64,000 bases of DNA from an uncultured Erythrobacter sp. (GTDB taxonomy: Bacteria; Pseudomonadota; Alphaproteobacteria; Sphingomonadales; Sphingomonadaceae). A program made the position numbers and the translations under genes. Shown here in pieces: positions 36,283 to 46,650 of the stretch. How positions within the stretch are numbered: position 1 is the first letter of the stretch; the number at the start of each line of letters is the position of its first letter. Location of the stretch: positions 248,001 to 312,000 of the forward strand of contig CANLVN010000003.1 in NCBI GenBank assembly GCA_947494705.1, given 5' to 3'. The notes under the pieces are model-generated. The model ran no database searches. It was not told the DNA's origin and was given only the letters and a program-made list of their open reading frames with translations.

Positions 36283-38343
36283 ATGCTGTTCGCTGCACCG
36301 CGCTTTGCATTGCCTGCATGGCTGATGACGCTTCTGGCCGCGTTCCTGCTGGCTGGCGGGGCGGCTGCGCAGGAAGCGGAAGCGCCGCGCGAGGCGCGCT
36401 ATGGTGACGACAATATCGCGGCCGCGCTGTTCGCCGATGGCGCGCCGCGTGCTGGCGAGACATGGATGCTGGCGATGCGCTTCACACCGATTGCGCCCGA
36501 ATGGCACGGCTATTGGTCCAACCCCGGCGATGCGGGGCTGGGCATGCAGGTCGAGTTGAACCTGCCCGATGGCTGGAAGGCGGGAGAGCCACTTTATCCG
36601 GTGCCTGAGACACTGGTGATCTCAGGCTTGATGAACCACATTTACGAAGGCGAATATGCCGTCCTGATCCCGGTGAGCGTGCCAGAGGGCGCGACGATCG
36701 ACGGCGTGCCCGAAGTGACCGGATACGCCGAATATCTCGCCTGCACTGACAAAATCTGCGTGCCGCAGGATGCCGTTCTCGAGAGCAGGCAGGGTGGCGA
36801 TTTCGCAAAATGGCGCGCGGCAATCGCACCCACGCTCGATGCGCGTGGCGCTTTCCAGATTGTGGACGAGACGCTGCGCCTTGCTATTCCCCTTCCTGCC
36901 AGCGTCGGTCTTGCCGAGCCGCACACTTTCATCGCCAACACCCGGCTTGCCGATTACGCCGCGACCCAGACTTTCCGCCGTGATGGCGACACACTCGTGG
37001 TCGAGATTCCGCTCGACGAATATGGCACCGGTGAAGCCGATGCGGTGAGCGGGATGTTGTCCTTCGGCGGCGGGGCGGGCGTTGTGTTCATTGCCGAGCC
37101 GGGCACGGTCCCGACCGGTGGGGAACTCATCGCCGGACCGGTCGGGATGGAAACCCCGCCTCTCTGGACCCTCATTCTCGGCGCGCTGGTGGGCGGGTTG
37201 ATCCTCAACATCATGCCCTGCGTTTTCCCGATTCTCAGCCTCAAGGCATTGAGCCTCGTGCGCGCCGGTGGTGGCGAAGCGCAGGCGCGTGCCGAGGGCG
37301 TCTCCTATACTGCGGGTGTGGTCATCGCCTGCGTCGCGCTGGGCGGCATCATGCTGGCACTGCGCGCAGCGGGGGAGCAAGTGGGCTGGGCGTTCCAGTT
37401 GCAGGAGCCGGGCGTGGTGGTCGCGCTGCTCGTACTCGCTACGATTATCACGATGAACTTTGCCGGGATTTTCGAATTACCGAGCGTGGACACCGGTGGC
37501 CAGAAGCGCGGCGCCTTTGCGACCGGTCTGCTTGCGGCGGTGGCGGCGACGCCGTGCACGGGCCCATTCATGGCGGCGGCGTTGGGCGCAGCGCTGTTGT
37601 TGCCGACGCCTCTTGCCCTCATGCTGTTTGCGATGCTGGGACTGGGGCTTGCGCTACCGTTTCTCGCTATCGGCTTCTTGCCCGTCCTGCGCCGAAGCTT
37701 GCCCAGGCCGGGGCCGTGGATGGAGACATTCCGCCGCGCAATGGCGATCCCGATGGGGCTTACCGCGCTCGCGCTCATCTGGCTCACAGTGCAGATCGGC
37801 GGGCGCGGCTTTGCGCTGTTCGCGCTGGTCATGCTGTTCGGGGCCGTGCTGGCCTTGTTCGTGGTCGGTCGCTTGCAGCAGGCCGGCAAGATGGCATGGC
37901 CAGCATTCGGCCTCGTCGCCGCGCCGTTCCTGATCTTCGGAGCCTTCGCACTGCCCTATTCCTATGAGGAAGGCGGTGACCGGACGGCGAGGGAGAGCAT
38001 CCACGCACCGCTACCCTTCAGCCGCGAAGCGCTGGCCGAGGCGCGCAGCACGGGCCAGCCGGTCTTCGTCTGGTTCACCGCCGATTGGTGCGTCACTTGC
38101 AAGGTGAATGAAAGCGTCGCCATCGAACGCGAAGCTACGCTTGAGGCGTTCGAGCAGGCGGGCGTTGTCACAATGGTCGGAGACTGGACTGTGCGCGACG
38201 AAGAGATCACCGCGTTTCTGAGCGAGCAGGGGGTGGCAGGGGTGCCGCTTTATCTGTGGTACGAGGCCGGCGAAGGAGCCGAACAATTGCCGCAGGTCCT
38301 GACCGCCGACATGCTCGCCAATCGCGCCGCGCGCCAGCGTTAG
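36283..38343 (+). CDS. DsbD-family protein-disulfide reductase
   Basis: 686 aa. A signal peptide (~1-29) and a periplasmic N-terminal DsbD-like domain (including CTDKICVPQD) are followed by about eight membrane helices (~285-565). The redox Cys are in NIMPCVFPILS and ATPCTGPFMAA. The C-terminal thioredoxin-like domain has WFTADWCVTCKVNE. The protein moves electrons from cytoplasmic thioredoxin to periplasmic thiol proteins, for disulfide isomerisation or cytochrome c maturation. The N-terminal domain is the version found in alphaproteobacterial 'thioredoxin family' DsbD proteins rather than the E. coli form. Confidence 0.92.
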   Translation: MLFAAPRFALPAWLMTLLAAFLLAGGAAAQEAEAPREARYGDDNIAAALFADGAPRAGETWMLAMRFTPIAPEWHGYWSNPGDAGLGMQVELNLPDGWKAGEPLYPVPETLVISGLMNHIYEGEYAVLIPVSVPEGATIDGVPEVTGYAEYLACTDKICVPQDAVLESRQGGDFAKWRAAIAPTLDARGAFQIVDETLRLAIPLPASVGLAEPHTFIANTRLADYAATQTFRRDGDTLVVEIPLDEYGTGEADAVSGMLSFGGGAGVVFIAEPGTVPTGGELIAGPVGMETPPLWTLILGALVGGLILNIMPCVFPILSLKALSLVRAGGGEAQARAEGVSYTAGVVIACVALGGIMLALRAAGEQVGWAFQLQEPGVVVALLVLATIITMNFAGIFELPSVDTGGQKRGAFATGLLAAVAATPCTGPFMAAALGAALLLPTPLALMLFAMLGLGLALPFLAIGFLPVLRRSLPRPGPWMETFRRAMAIPMGLTALALIWLTVQIGGRGFALFALVMLFGAVLALFVVGRLQQAGKMAWPAFGLVAAPFLIFGAFALPYSYEEGGDRTARESIHAPLPFSREALAEARSTGQPVFVWFTADWCVTCKVNESVAIEREATLEAFEQAGVVTMVGDWTVRDEEITAFLSEQGVAGVPLYLWYEAGEGAEQLPQVLTADMLANRAARQR

Positions 38344-38870
38344 TCGGTATCCTCGCCAATCCGGCAGCCCTCAATGAAGCGGCCCGGCAAGGTGCTCGCC
38401 TCCATTTCCAGCATGCCGGCGCCGGGCACCGTCAGCGTCAGCGCGCGTGGGCCGGCGAGCGGCTCCCACACCAGGTCCGAGGCAAGCGCCTCGCCGAACC
38501 ACACGCTGCGCCCGCCGATTTCGGTCGCGTTGACCGGGAGACGCCCGATATGCCCGTTGCCCACCATCGCCAACAGCGCGCCCGCGCCTTCGTCAGCGGG
38601 CGCGATGCGGGTGATGCGAAGGCGCGGAAGCGGGCCTTCGCTGTCGCATTCGAGCGCCAGTAGTGCGGGCTGGCCCGGTATTCCAAAGATTATCCGCGCC
38701 GCGTCCTGGGGCGAGGGCACCCACATCGCCCCTTGCGTGTCGGGTGAGGGCAGCGGGTCCGAGGCAAAGGTCGGCTCGGCCTCCGGAATCTCGCGCAAAA
38801 GCGCGTCGTCCGTCGGCGGCGGCTTGCAGGCCGCAAGCGCGAGCATCGCGGTAAGGACAATCGCCCTCAT
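38340..38870 (-). CDS. Small lipoprotein of unknown function
   Basis: 176 aa with a short signal and lipobox ALAAC (Cys at residue 15). The mature part is Pro/Glu-rich and then beta-rich with two more Cys (ALECDSEG and IEGCRIG). I do not recognise the family. It starts inside the end of the S10 peptidase gene (ATGA overlap), so the two are co-translated, and its stop overlaps the convergent DsbD-like gene. Confidence 0.75.
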   Translation of the reverse strand: MRAIVLTAMLALAACKPPPTDDALLREIPEAEPTFASDPLPSPDTQGAMWVPSPQDAARIIFGIPGQPALLALECDSEGPLPRLRITRIAPADEGAGALLAMVGNGHIGRLPVNATEIGGRSVWFGEALASDLVWEPLAGPRALTLTVPGAGMLEMEASTLPGRFIEGCRIGEDTD

Positions 38871-40375
38871 CGCGCGCGGATGAACTCGCGGATATCCCGG
38901 CTGAGCTCGGCGCGGTCTTCCTCGCGGATATACATCATGTGGCCTGAACCGTAATATTCGAAGGTCAGGCGATCCTGCGGGATACCGGGGCGATTGAGCG
39001 AATATTCCGCACCAAAGAACGGCGTAGCGAAATCATACCACCCTTGCGCGTTGAACACCCGCAATTCGCTGTTCTGCCGCATCGCACGCCCGATCAGCGG
39101 GGCTACGTTGAGATAGGCGTTGCGGCCCCAGCCGCTGCCCATCGACCAGTCCCAGTTCGACCCCGGCTCGCTACCGATCGAGTTGTATCCGCGATCCGTT
39201 TCAAAGCCCAATTCATCGCGTGCCCATTCGTTGATCGCGGCGGTGTAGCCTGCGTCGATCCCGTAAAAGCTGGGATCGGAATCGGGGGTTTCGCCTGCAT
39301 TGTCGAAATCCTCGCCGGTGTAGCGCGAATCCAGCCGCCCGATGGTCAGCCCGCGGTCGCGCAGCAACTCCTTGTAGAAACGCTGGTCGGTGACGCGCAG
39401 ATTGGCCTGTTCGAGATATTCTTCCGACAGGCCCGTCAGGCGTGACAATTCCGCGCGCACCGCCTCACGTTCGGCCTGTGGCAGGTCCTGCCCCTTGAGC
39501 AGCGCGGTGGCGAATGGGCCGATGGCGAACTCGCGCGCTTCCTGCGCTATGGCCTCGACGGAGGGCGCTTCGACCTTGCCATGAAACCATGCCGCCGTGG
39601 CCATATTGGGCAGGGTCACGACATAGGCCATCTCGTTACCTGGCGTCGGCTCGCGCGCGGCAAAATCGAGGATGGTGGAGATCAGGATCAGACCGTTAAG
39701 CCCCACATCGTTGTAGGTCGCGCCCTCAAGCTCATCGACCACCATAGCAGTGCGGGTGGTGCCGTAGCTTTCCCCGCCGAGATATTTGGGGCTGCCCCAG
39801 CGACCATTATCGTTGATCCAGCGGCGAATGACCTCGGCAACCGCGCGCGCATCCTGGCGCAGGCCGTAATATTTCGATGGGTCGGTTCCCTCGGTCAGAT
39901 AGGAATAGCCCGTTCCCGGCGGATCGATGAAAACGAGGTCGGCGACGTCGAGCAGGCTGTCCGGGTTGTCGCGCAGAGGATAGGGCGGTGCGCCGTCGTC
40001 ACGAGCATCGCCGGGTATATCGACGCGTTTGGGGCCGAATGCGCCCATCTGGAGCCAGACCGATCCGGAGCCGGGCCCGCCATTATAGATAAAGAAAACC
40101 GGACGGCTCTTGTCCCTGGGATCCTTTACATAGGACGTGGTGACAATCACCGCCTCCTGTTTGCCGTCATCGCCGGTCAGAATCGTCTCTCCGATCGTGG
40201 CGGTGTAGGACATGCGCACACCGCCAAAAGTCCCGGAGTGCTGCGTGGTCCGGACCTGCGGCTCTATATTCGATGAAGATGCGGCGCTTTCCTCATGCGC
40301 ATCGGCGAGCGCGGGGGTGGCGAAGGTTGTGGCGAGAAGCGCCGAATACAGCGCGGCCAGGATGGGCTTTTTCAT
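38867..40375 (-). CDS. S10-family serine carboxypeptidase
   Basis: 502 aa with a signal peptide (~1-25, PALADA). The oxyanion/active-site region NGGPGSGSVW (~98-107) and the nucleophile S203 in GGESYGTTR are clear; the Asp lies in QGWYDFATP and the His is H479 in GSGHMMYI. It removes C-terminal residues from peptides, probably in the periplasm or outside. S10 peptidases are common in sphingomonads. It is upstream of the small lipoprotein in a two-gene operon. Confidence 0.94.
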   Translation of the reverse strand: MKKPILAALYSALLATTFATPALADAHEESAASSSNIEPQVRTTQHSGTFGGVRMSYTATIGETILTGDDGKQEAVIVTTSYVKDPRDKSRPVFFIYNGGPGSGSVWLQMGAFGPKRVDIPGDARDDGAPPYPLRDNPDSLLDVADLVFIDPPGTGYSYLTEGTDPSKYYGLRQDARAVAEVIRRWINDNGRWGSPKYLGGESYGTTRTAMVVDELEGATYNDVGLNGLILISTILDFAAREPTPGNEMAYVVTLPNMATAAWFHGKVEAPSVEAIAQEAREFAIGPFATALLKGQDLPQAEREAVRAELSRLTGLSEEYLEQANLRVTDQRFYKELLRDRGLTIGRLDSRYTGEDFDNAGETPDSDPSFYGIDAGYTAAINEWARDELGFETDRGYNSIGSEPGSNWDWSMGSGWGRNAYLNVAPLIGRAMRQNSELRVFNAQGWYDFATPFFGAEYSLNRPGIPQDRLTFEYYGSGHMMYIREEDRAELSRDIREFIRAR

Positions 40376-40408
40376 GGTCTGTCGAGTGGCAGCAAAGGCT
40401 GCAAACCG

Positions 40409-42604
40409 TCAAGGCTTGCCCCCCATCTTCTTGAACCGGGTTTTGCCATAGCGCGTTTTGCGTGTTCCCGGCTTGCCTTCGTTCGAACGCCCGACCCTCG
40501 GCGCTTTCTTCTCGTTGTCCGGCAGACCGAGTTCATCGTTCTCCAACCGCCGGATTTCGTCGCGCAAACGGCCTGCTTCTTCGAATTCGAGGTTCGCGGC
40601 GGCATCGCGCATGCGTTTTTCGAGATCCTCGATGTAGCTGCGCAAATTATGGCCAACCATGTTGTTGGCTTCCTCGTCGCCGGTATCGATCGTCACACCG
40701 TCCTGCGACGCGGTATGGGCGACGATGTCGGCGATCTGACGCTTGATAGTCGTGGGCGTGATGCCGTGTTCTTCGTTGTAAGCCTTCTGCTTTTCACGGC
40801 GGCGGTCGGTTTCGGCCATCGCCCGCTCCATCGAGCCGGTGATGCGGTCGGCATACAGGATCACACGACCATCGACGTTACGTGCGGCGCGCCCGATGGT
40901 CTGGACCAGCGAGGTTTCCGAACGCAGGAACCCTTCCTTGTCTGCGTCGAGAATGCAGACCAGGCCGCATTCCGGAATATCGAGCCCCTCGCGCAGCAGG
41001 TTGATCCCGACCAGCACGTCATAGACACCCATGCGCAGATCGCGAATCAGCTCGATACGCTCCAGCGTTTCGACGTCGGAGTGCATGTAACGAACCCTTA
41101 CGCCCGCCTCGTGCATGAACTCTGTAAGGTCCTCCGCCATCCGCTTGGTCAGCGTAGTGACGAGGGTGCGATAGCCCTTGGCGGCTACCTGTTTGCACTG
41201 TTCGATACAGTCCTGCACCTGGTCTTCGACAGGGCGGATTTCCACCGGCGGGTCGATCAGCCCGGTTGGGCGAATGACCTGCTCGGCAAAGACGCCGCCG
41301 GTCTGCTCCAGCTCCCATGAGCCCGGCGTTGCGGAGACGCAGAAGGTCTGCGGGCGCATCGCGTCCCATTCGTTGAAGCGGAGCGGACGGTTGTCGATGC
41401 ACGACGGCAGGCGAAACCCGTATTCGGCTAGCGTGATCTTGCGCCGATGGTCTCCGCGCGCCATCGCGCCGATCTGCGGCACCGTCTGGTGACTTTCATC
41501 GACGAACAGCAGTGCATTCTCTGGCAGGTATTCGAAAAGGGTGGGCGGTGGCTCGCCCGGCAGACGGCCTGTCAGGAAGCGGCTGTAATTCTCGATCCCG
41601 TTGCAGCTGCCGGTGGCGGCAATCATCTCGAGGTCGAAATGGGTGCGCTGTTCGAGCCGCTGGTGTTCCAGAAGCTTGCCCTCTTCCTCCAGCTCCTGAA
41701 GCCGGTGGGCGAGCTCGAACTTGATCGCCTCGCTCGCCTGTTTCATCGTCGGGCCGGGGGTGACGTAGTGCGAATTGGCGTAGACCCGCACCTTGTCGAG
41801 CTTCGATCCGGTCTTGCCGGTCAGCGGATCGAATTCGGCGATCTCCTCGATCTCGTCACCGAAGAAGCTGATGCGCCACGCCATGTCTTCATAGTGGCTG
41901 GGAAACAGTTCGAGGTTGTCCCCGCGCACCCTGAACGATCCGCGTGCAAAGGCGACATCGTTGCGCTTGTATTGCAGCGCGACGAGCTTGCGAATCAACT
42001 CGCGCTGGTCGACCACGTCGCCTTTCTTGATGTCGAAGATCATGGCCGAATAGGTTTCGACCGAACCGATGCCATAGAGGCACGAAACCGACGCAACGAT
42101 GATGACGTCGTCGCGTTCGAGCAGCGCCCGGGTGGCCGAGTGACGCATCCGGTCGATGGCCTCGTTCACGCTCGATTCTTTCTCGATATAGGTATCGGAA
42201 CGCGGGACGTAGGCTTCGGGTTGGTAATAGTCGTAATAGCTGACGAAATACTCGACCGCGTTCTCGGGAAAGAAGCTCTTGAACTCTCCGTAAAGCTGCG
42301 CGGCGAGGATCTTGTTGGGGGCAAGGATCAGCGCGGGCCGTTGCAGTGTCTCGATCACTTTGGCCATGGTGAAGGTCTTGCCCGAGCCGGTCACGCCTAG
42401 CAGGGTCTGGGTCTGCTCGCCTTCGCGTGCGCCTTCGACCAGCTCGGCGATGGCGGTGGGCTGGTCACCCGCCGGTTCGTAATCGGAGACGAGTTTGAAC
42501 GGGATGCCGCCCTCGACCTTTTCGGGTCGGGCGGGGCGGTGCGGGGTAAATTCCTCCCCCGTTTCGGGCTCGTCGAGCCCCTTTCGGATTACCAGTTCAG
42601 CCAT
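40409..42604 (-). CDS. uvrB: Excinuclease ABC subunit B
   Basis: 731 aa from the ATG at 42604; a Met 30 bases upstream is an alternative and neither has a clear ribosome binding site. It is the helicase-like damage-verification subunit of nucleotide excision repair. Walker A is [15 protein letters not shown]; the beta-hairpin region [12 protein letters not shown], the DESH box (LFVDESHQT), the SATPGSWE string, the helicase motif [12 protein letters not shown] and the C-terminal UVR domain (~660-695) are all present. The tail is extended and basic, ending in [13 protein letters not shown]. Confidence 0.98.
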   Translation of the reverse strand: MAELVIRKGLDEPETGEEFTPHRPARPEKVEGGIPFKLVSDYEPAGDQPTAIAELVEGAREGEQTQTLLGVTGSGKTFTMAKVIETLQRPALILAPNKILAAQLYGEFKSFFPENAVEYFVSYYDYYQPEAYVPRSDTYIEKESSVNEAIDRMRHSATRALLERDDVIIVASVSCLYGIGSVETYSAMIFDIKKGDVVDQRELIRKLVALQYKRNDVAFARGSFRVRGDNLELFPSHYEDMAWRISFFGDEIEEIAEFDPLTGKTGSKLDKVRVYANSHYVTPGPTMKQASEAIKFELAHRLQELEEEGKLLEHQRLEQRTHFDLEMIAATGSCNGIENYSRFLTGRLPGEPPPTLFEYLPENALLFVDESHQTVPQIGAMARGDHRRKITLAEYGFRLPSCIDNRPLRFNEWDAMRPQTFCVSATPGSWELEQTGGVFAEQVIRPTGLIDPPVEIRPVEDQVQDCIEQCKQVAAKGYRTLVTTLTKRMAEDLTEFMHEAGVRVRYMHSDVETLERIELIRDLRMGVYDVLVGINLLREGLDIPECGLVCILDADKEGFLRSETSLVQTIGRAARNVDGRVILYADRITGSMERAMAETDRRREKQKAYNEEHGITPTTIKRQIADIVAHTASQDGVTIDTGDEEANNMVGHNLRSYIEDLEKRMRDAAANLEFEEAGRLRDEIRRLENDELGLPDNEKKAPRVGRSNEGKPGTRKTRYGKTRFKKMGGKP

Positions 42605-42692
42605 GCTTGCGAATATGGTTGCCGCATTGGCCATTGTGAAGCGGCGATCGCGCAGCTAGCTTCCATGGCATTGCAATGTGGAGGGAATACCA

Positions 42693-43241
42693 ATGAACCT
42701 GTCGATCCAAGCCGGCGCGCTCGCGCTCGCATCTGCCTTTGCCCTGACCGCCTGTGGCGGCGGCTCTTCCGATGCCGATGGCGACGGTGAGATCAGCGCT
42801 GCGGAAATGCAGGCCGAGGCCGAACGCGCCGGAGCCGATGTCCGGCCCGACCCAGGAAAATATGCGGTGACAATGGAATTCGTGAAGGCCGACATTCCCG
42901 GCGCCCCGCCTGAAATGAAGGACATGATGAGCTCGATGATGAGCAATTCCTTCGAATATTGCCTTACCCCCGAGGAAGCGGAAAAAGGGTACGAGGAAGC
43001 ACTGCGCGAAGGGCAGGACGAGAGCTGCACGATCCAGCGCTTCGAGCTGGATGGCGGCGATATCGACATGGCAATGACCTGTGGCTCACCCGAAGACGGC
43101 AACATGAACGTGAGCATGACAGGCAACGTCACCTCGACCAGCTCCGAGATGAACGTCGTTTCGGAAGGGACGCTCGAAGGTATCGGCGAAGCGAATATCG
43201 AGATGCAGATGACGCAGACCCGCGTCGGCGACTGCGACTGA
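42693..43241 (+). CDS. DUF3617-like lipoprotein
   Basis: 182 aa. The ATG at 42693 has GGAGGGAA upstream, so the earlier GTG frame start is rejected. The lipobox is LTACGG. The mature protein has the DUF3617 layout: a PGKYAVTMEF opening, then NSFEYCLTPEEAEKGY, DESCTIQRFELDGGDI and a final GDCD, with conserved Cys. Function unknown; the family is widespread in sphingomonads. Divergent from uvrB. Confidence 0.82.
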   Translation: MNLSIQAGALALASAFALTACGGGSSDADGDGEISAAEMQAEAERAGADVRPDPGKYAVTMEFVKADIPGAPPEMKDMMSSMMSNSFEYCLTPEEAEKGYEEALREGQDESCTIQRFELDGGDIDMAMTCGSPEDGNMNVSMTGNVTSTSSEMNVVSEGTLEGIGEANIEMQMTQTRVGDCD

Positions 43242-43264
43242 AATAGATAGGTTTCTGCAAGCCT

Positions 43265-43300
43265 GAAGGGGCGGTGAAGGGGTGCCTTCGCCGCCCCTTC
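43265..43300 (+). terminator. Strong hairpin after the DUF3617-like gene
   Basis: GAAGGGGCGG pairs with CCGCCCCTTC, and the loop itself contains GAAGG/CCTTC, giving about 15 stacked pairs with one T-G. It lies 24 bases past the stop codon. The T tract is weak. Confidence 0.7.
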
Positions 43301-43374
43301 GCAATTCTTGGCTAGGGGGTTGGAACGAAACACCTTCACCACGCATTCACGGTTCGAAGGTATATTACAGTTCC

Positions 43375-44172
43375 ATGGCAAGCCGCGCGTCCATATTCGA
43401 TACTTCGCGCGCCGCGTTCGGGGAGACCGAATTTGCGCGGCGGATAGCGCTTGCGCGGGAAGAATATCCCGATCAGGAACACGGCAAGCCTACGCTTTTT
43501 CGGTTGCTCGGCGAACTCGACCTGCTGCTCGAACCAGCGCGGCGTCTCACTCGCACGGTAGAAGTTCCCAAGGCGCGCAATCCTCAAACGATCATCCTGT
43601 TGCCCGGCTTCGGCACGGGCCCACGCAAGATGCGTTACCTGGCCAGCCATCTGGAGCGCGCCGGACATCGGACCAAACGCTGGGGGCTGGGACGCAATAT
43701 GGGCGTTGCGAGAGAAGCGATGGAGCGGCTTGAGGATCGTTTGATCGAAGTTTCCGAACGCTATCAGGAGCCGGTTGCCCTCGTCGGATGGAGCCTTGGC
43801 GGACTGTATGCACGCGAACTGGCCAAGCGTCATCCGATCTGCGTGTCCAAGGTCATTACCATGGGCTCGCCGTTTTCCGGATCGCCGCGCGCCAACAATG
43901 TCTGGCGCGTCTATCAGGCGATCGCGGGTCATCGGGTCGATCAACCGCCTATCGAAACCGTGCTGTCCGAAAAGCCGCCGGTCGAAACCGTCGCGCTGTG
44001 GAGTCCCAATGACGGGGCCATCGGACCGCGCAACGCTGCGGGCCGGCCGGGAGAGCGCGACCGCGCCATAGCGTTGCGGTGCACGCATGCAGGCTTCGCC
44101 TATGCGCCCGAATGCATCCAAACCGTCCTTGCCGAACTGGACCGCCCAAAGGAAGGATCGTCGGTCGATTGA
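43375..44172 (+). CDS. Alpha/beta-hydrolase-fold protein
   Basis: 265 aa from the ATG at 43375. ILLPGFGTGPRKMRYLASHLE is the oxyanion region, VGWSLGGLYARELA carries the nucleophile Ser, and the late Asp (SPNDGAIG) and His (RCTHAGFAY) complete a triad. No signal peptide, so cytoplasmic. It resembles PGAP1/triacylglycerol-lipase-like hydrolases; substrate unknown. It lies 71 bases upstream of the ATP-grasp operon and may share its transcription. Confidence 0.85.
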   Translation: MASRASIFDTSRAAFGETEFARRIALAREEYPDQEHGKPTLFRLLGELDLLLEPARRLTRTVEVPKARNPQTIILLPGFGTGPRKMRYLASHLERAGHRTKRWGLGRNMGVAREAMERLEDRLIEVSERYQEPVALVGWSLGGLYARELAKRHPICVSKVITMGSPFSGSPRANNVWRVYQAIAGHRVDQPPIETVLSEKPPVETVALWSPNDGAIGPRNAAGRPGERDRAIALRCTHAGFAYAPECIQTVLAELDRPKEGSSVD

Positions 44173-44243
44173 ATCCTTTGCTTTTCTTTTGGTCCGATAT
44201 GGTTAGACTACGTAATCACGATCCAGCCACATAGCGGGGACAA

Positions 44244-45695
44244 ATGGCGGGCACTGCGCCACCAAAATCGGATAATTTCGACGAGATGACCGACGCGGGC
44301 GGATCTACCCGCGATGCATACGTAGATTATTGCCGTTGGTACGAAGGGCAGGAGCCCGGACTTCTCAAACGCAAGAACTCCGAGGCCGATGAGAGCTTCC
44401 GCCGCACCGGTATCACTTTCAACGTATATGGAGAGGACGAGGCCGAAGAGCGCCTGATCCCCTTCGACATGGTGCCGCGCATCATCACTGCGGGCGAATG
44501 GCGGCGGCTGACAAAGGGCATCGAACAGCGTGTGCGCGCGCTCAACGCTTTTCTGGCCGATCTCTATCACCGTCAGGAAATCATTCGCGCTGGGCGCCTG
44601 CCAGAACGGCTTTTGCACAATAACGCTGCGTGGCTGCCCAATATGGTCGGCATGACCCCGCCGGGCGGCATTTACACGCATATTGTCGGCATCGACCTGG
44701 TTCGCACCGGTCCTGACGAATTTTTCGTGCTGGAAGACAATGCCCGCACGCCTTCGGGGGTCTCCTATATGCTGGAGAACCGCGAGACGATGATGGCGAT
44801 GTTCCCCGACCTGTTCAGCCAGGTCGCGGTAGAACCGGTCTCCAAATATCCCAGCCGTCTCGCGCGCAGCCTTGCCGCCTGTGTTCCGCCAAAATTCGAT
44901 GCGTCGAACGGGCGCAAGCCCAATGTCGCAGTGCTGACGCCGGGCATCTACAACTCCGCCTATTTCGAACACGCCTTTCTCGCCGACCAGATGGGCGCCG
45001 AACTTGTCGAAGGCAGCGACCTTCGCGTCGTCGACGGGCGGGTGCAGATGCGCTGCACGCGCGGATATGAGCCGGTCGACGTGATCTATCGCCGCGTCGA
45101 CGACGATTATCTCGACCCGCTTACCTTCGAGCCGGATAGCGTGCTGGGCGTGCCGGGCATCATGGACGTCTATCGCAGCGGGGGCGTGACCATCGCCAAT
45201 GCGCCGGGCACCGGAGTGTCGGACGACAAGGCAATCTACTCGTTCATGCCCGAGATCGTGGAATTCTACACCGGCGAGAAACCGCTCTTGCCCAATGTCG
45301 AAACGTGGCGCTGTGCGGATAAGGACAGCCTTGGCTACGTACTCGACAACCTTGAAGAGTTGGTGGTCAAGGAAGTGCACGGCTCTGGCGGCTACGGCAT
45401 GTTGATCGGACCGACCGCGAGCAAGAAGGAAATCAAGAAGTTCCGCGCCAAGCTGGAGGCGAATCCGGAAAATTACATCGCGCAGCCGACGCTGTCGCTT
45501 TCGACCTGCCCGATTTACACCTCCAAAGGGCTCGCTCCTCGCCATGTCGACCTGCGCCCCTTCGTGCTGTGCTCGCCCAACGGGATCGAGATCACGCCCG
45601 GCGGCCTGACGCGGGTGGCGCTCAAGAAGGGATCTCTGGTGGTAAACTCGTCGCAGGGCGGTGGCACCAAGGACACCTGGGTATTGAAGGACTGA
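44244..45695 (+). CDS. Circularly permuted type-2 ATP-grasp protein
   Basis: 483 aa. Typical strings are FRRTGITFNVYG, PFDMVPRIITAGEW, GIDLVRTGPDEFFVLEDNARTPSGVSYM, VVKEVHGSGGYGM and RHVDLRPFVL. These enzymes form amide or thioester bonds from ATP. They are predicted to build or modify a peptide; comparative genomics has noted their association with alpha-E, transglutaminase and Anbu genes. It is the first gene of the Anbu module. Confidence 0.93.
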   Translation: MAGTAPPKSDNFDEMTDAGGSTRDAYVDYCRWYEGQEPGLLKRKNSEADESFRRTGITFNVYGEDEAEERLIPFDMVPRIITAGEWRRLTKGIEQRVRALNAFLADLYHRQEIIRAGRLPERLLHNNAAWLPNMVGMTPPGGIYTHIVGIDLVRTGPDEFFVLEDNARTPSGVSYMLENRETMMAMFPDLFSQVAVEPVSKYPSRLARSLAACVPPKFDASNGRKPNVAVLTPGIYNSAYFEHAFLADQMGAELVEGSDLRVVDGRVQMRCTRGYEPVDVIYRRVDDDYLDPLTFEPDSVLGVPGIMDVYRSGGVTIANAPGTGVSDDKAIYSFMPEIVEFYTGEKPLLPNVETWRCADKDSLGYVLDNLEELVVKEVHGSGGYGMLIGPTASKKEIKKFRAKLEANPENYIAQPTLSLSTCPIYTSKGLAPRHVDLRPFVLCSPNGIEITPGGLTRVALKKGSLVVNSSQGGGTKDTWVLKD

Positions 45696-45705
45696 TGCCA
45701 GCCCC

Positions 45706-46650
45706 ATGCTAGGACGCACAGCCAACGGATTGTTCTGGATGTTCCGCTATCTCGAGCGGGCCGAGAACACTGCGCGTCTGCTCGATGCCGGTCTGCGCAT
45801 GGCGCTCACCCGCGACATTCGCAGCGCGGAGGAAGAATGGCGCTCGGTCGTGTCCACGCTGGGGTTCAAGGCGCAATACGAGTCCGTGAACGACAGCTAT
45901 GACGGGTCGTCGGTGTGGAACTTCGTTCTGCGCGACAGCGCTAACCCGGCCAATGTGCGCGAGATGATGGGGGCCGTGCGATCCAATGCGCGAACCGCGC
46001 GCACCAGCCTGTCGAGCCAAACCTGGGAAGCAGTCAACGAAAACTGGATGAAGCTCGAAAAGACGCTGGCGCGTCCGGTCAGCCAGTCGGGAATGATCGA
46101 GGTCATCGCACGACTGCGTCGTACGGGTATGCAGGTTCACGGTGCGATGGACACCACCATGCTGCGCAACGAGGGCTATCATTTCGCCCGCGCAGGCACC
46201 TTCATCGAGCGCGCCGAGAGCACCGCGCGCATTCTCGACATGAAATATTACCTGCTGCTTCCTTCGCTCTCCTATGTCGGGTCGAGCCTGGATAGCGGAC
46301 AGTGGGACCAGGTGCTGCGTTCGGCTGCCGGGGCCAGTGCGTATAGCTGGCTGAACAAGGGCAATATCGATGCCCGCGGTATCGTCGAATTTCTGGTGCT
46401 CGACGAACGTTTCCCGCGCTCCATCGCCTTTTGTCAGGGCGCGCTGCGCACCAACCTTGTGGAATTGTCCCGACTGCACGGCGGGGATGGCGAGTGCCAT
46501 GCTCTCATGGCGGACGCCGACACCCATCTGGCCGATATGACCGTGGAGCGCATTTTCGAGCGCGGGCTGCACGAATACCTCACCAATTTCATGCTTCGCA
46601 ATGCAGCCATCGGCAATGCGATCGCAGAAGATTACAGGTTCCTCGCGTGA
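45706..46650 (+). CDS. Alpha-E domain protein
   Basis: 314 aa, all helical. The family signature MLGRTANGLFWMFRYLERAENTARLLDA opens the protein, and HFARAGTFIERAESTARILDMKYY repeats the ERAE(N/S)TAR pattern. Function unknown; always found with CP-ATP-grasp and transglutaminase genes. It starts ten bases after the ATP-grasp gene and its stop overlaps the transglutaminase start. Confidence 0.93.
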   Translation: MLGRTANGLFWMFRYLERAENTARLLDAGLRMALTRDIRSAEEEWRSVVSTLGFKAQYESVNDSYDGSSVWNFVLRDSANPANVREMMGAVRSNARTARTSLSSQTWEAVNENWMKLEKTLARPVSQSGMIEVIARLRRTGMQVHGAMDTTMLRNEGYHFARAGTFIERAESTARILDMKYYLLLPSLSYVGSSLDSGQWDQVLRSAAGASAYSWLNKGNIDARGIVEFLVLDERFPRSIAFCQGALRTNLVELSRLHGGDGECHALMADADTHLADMTVERIFERGLHEYLTNFMLRNAAIGNAIAEDYRFLA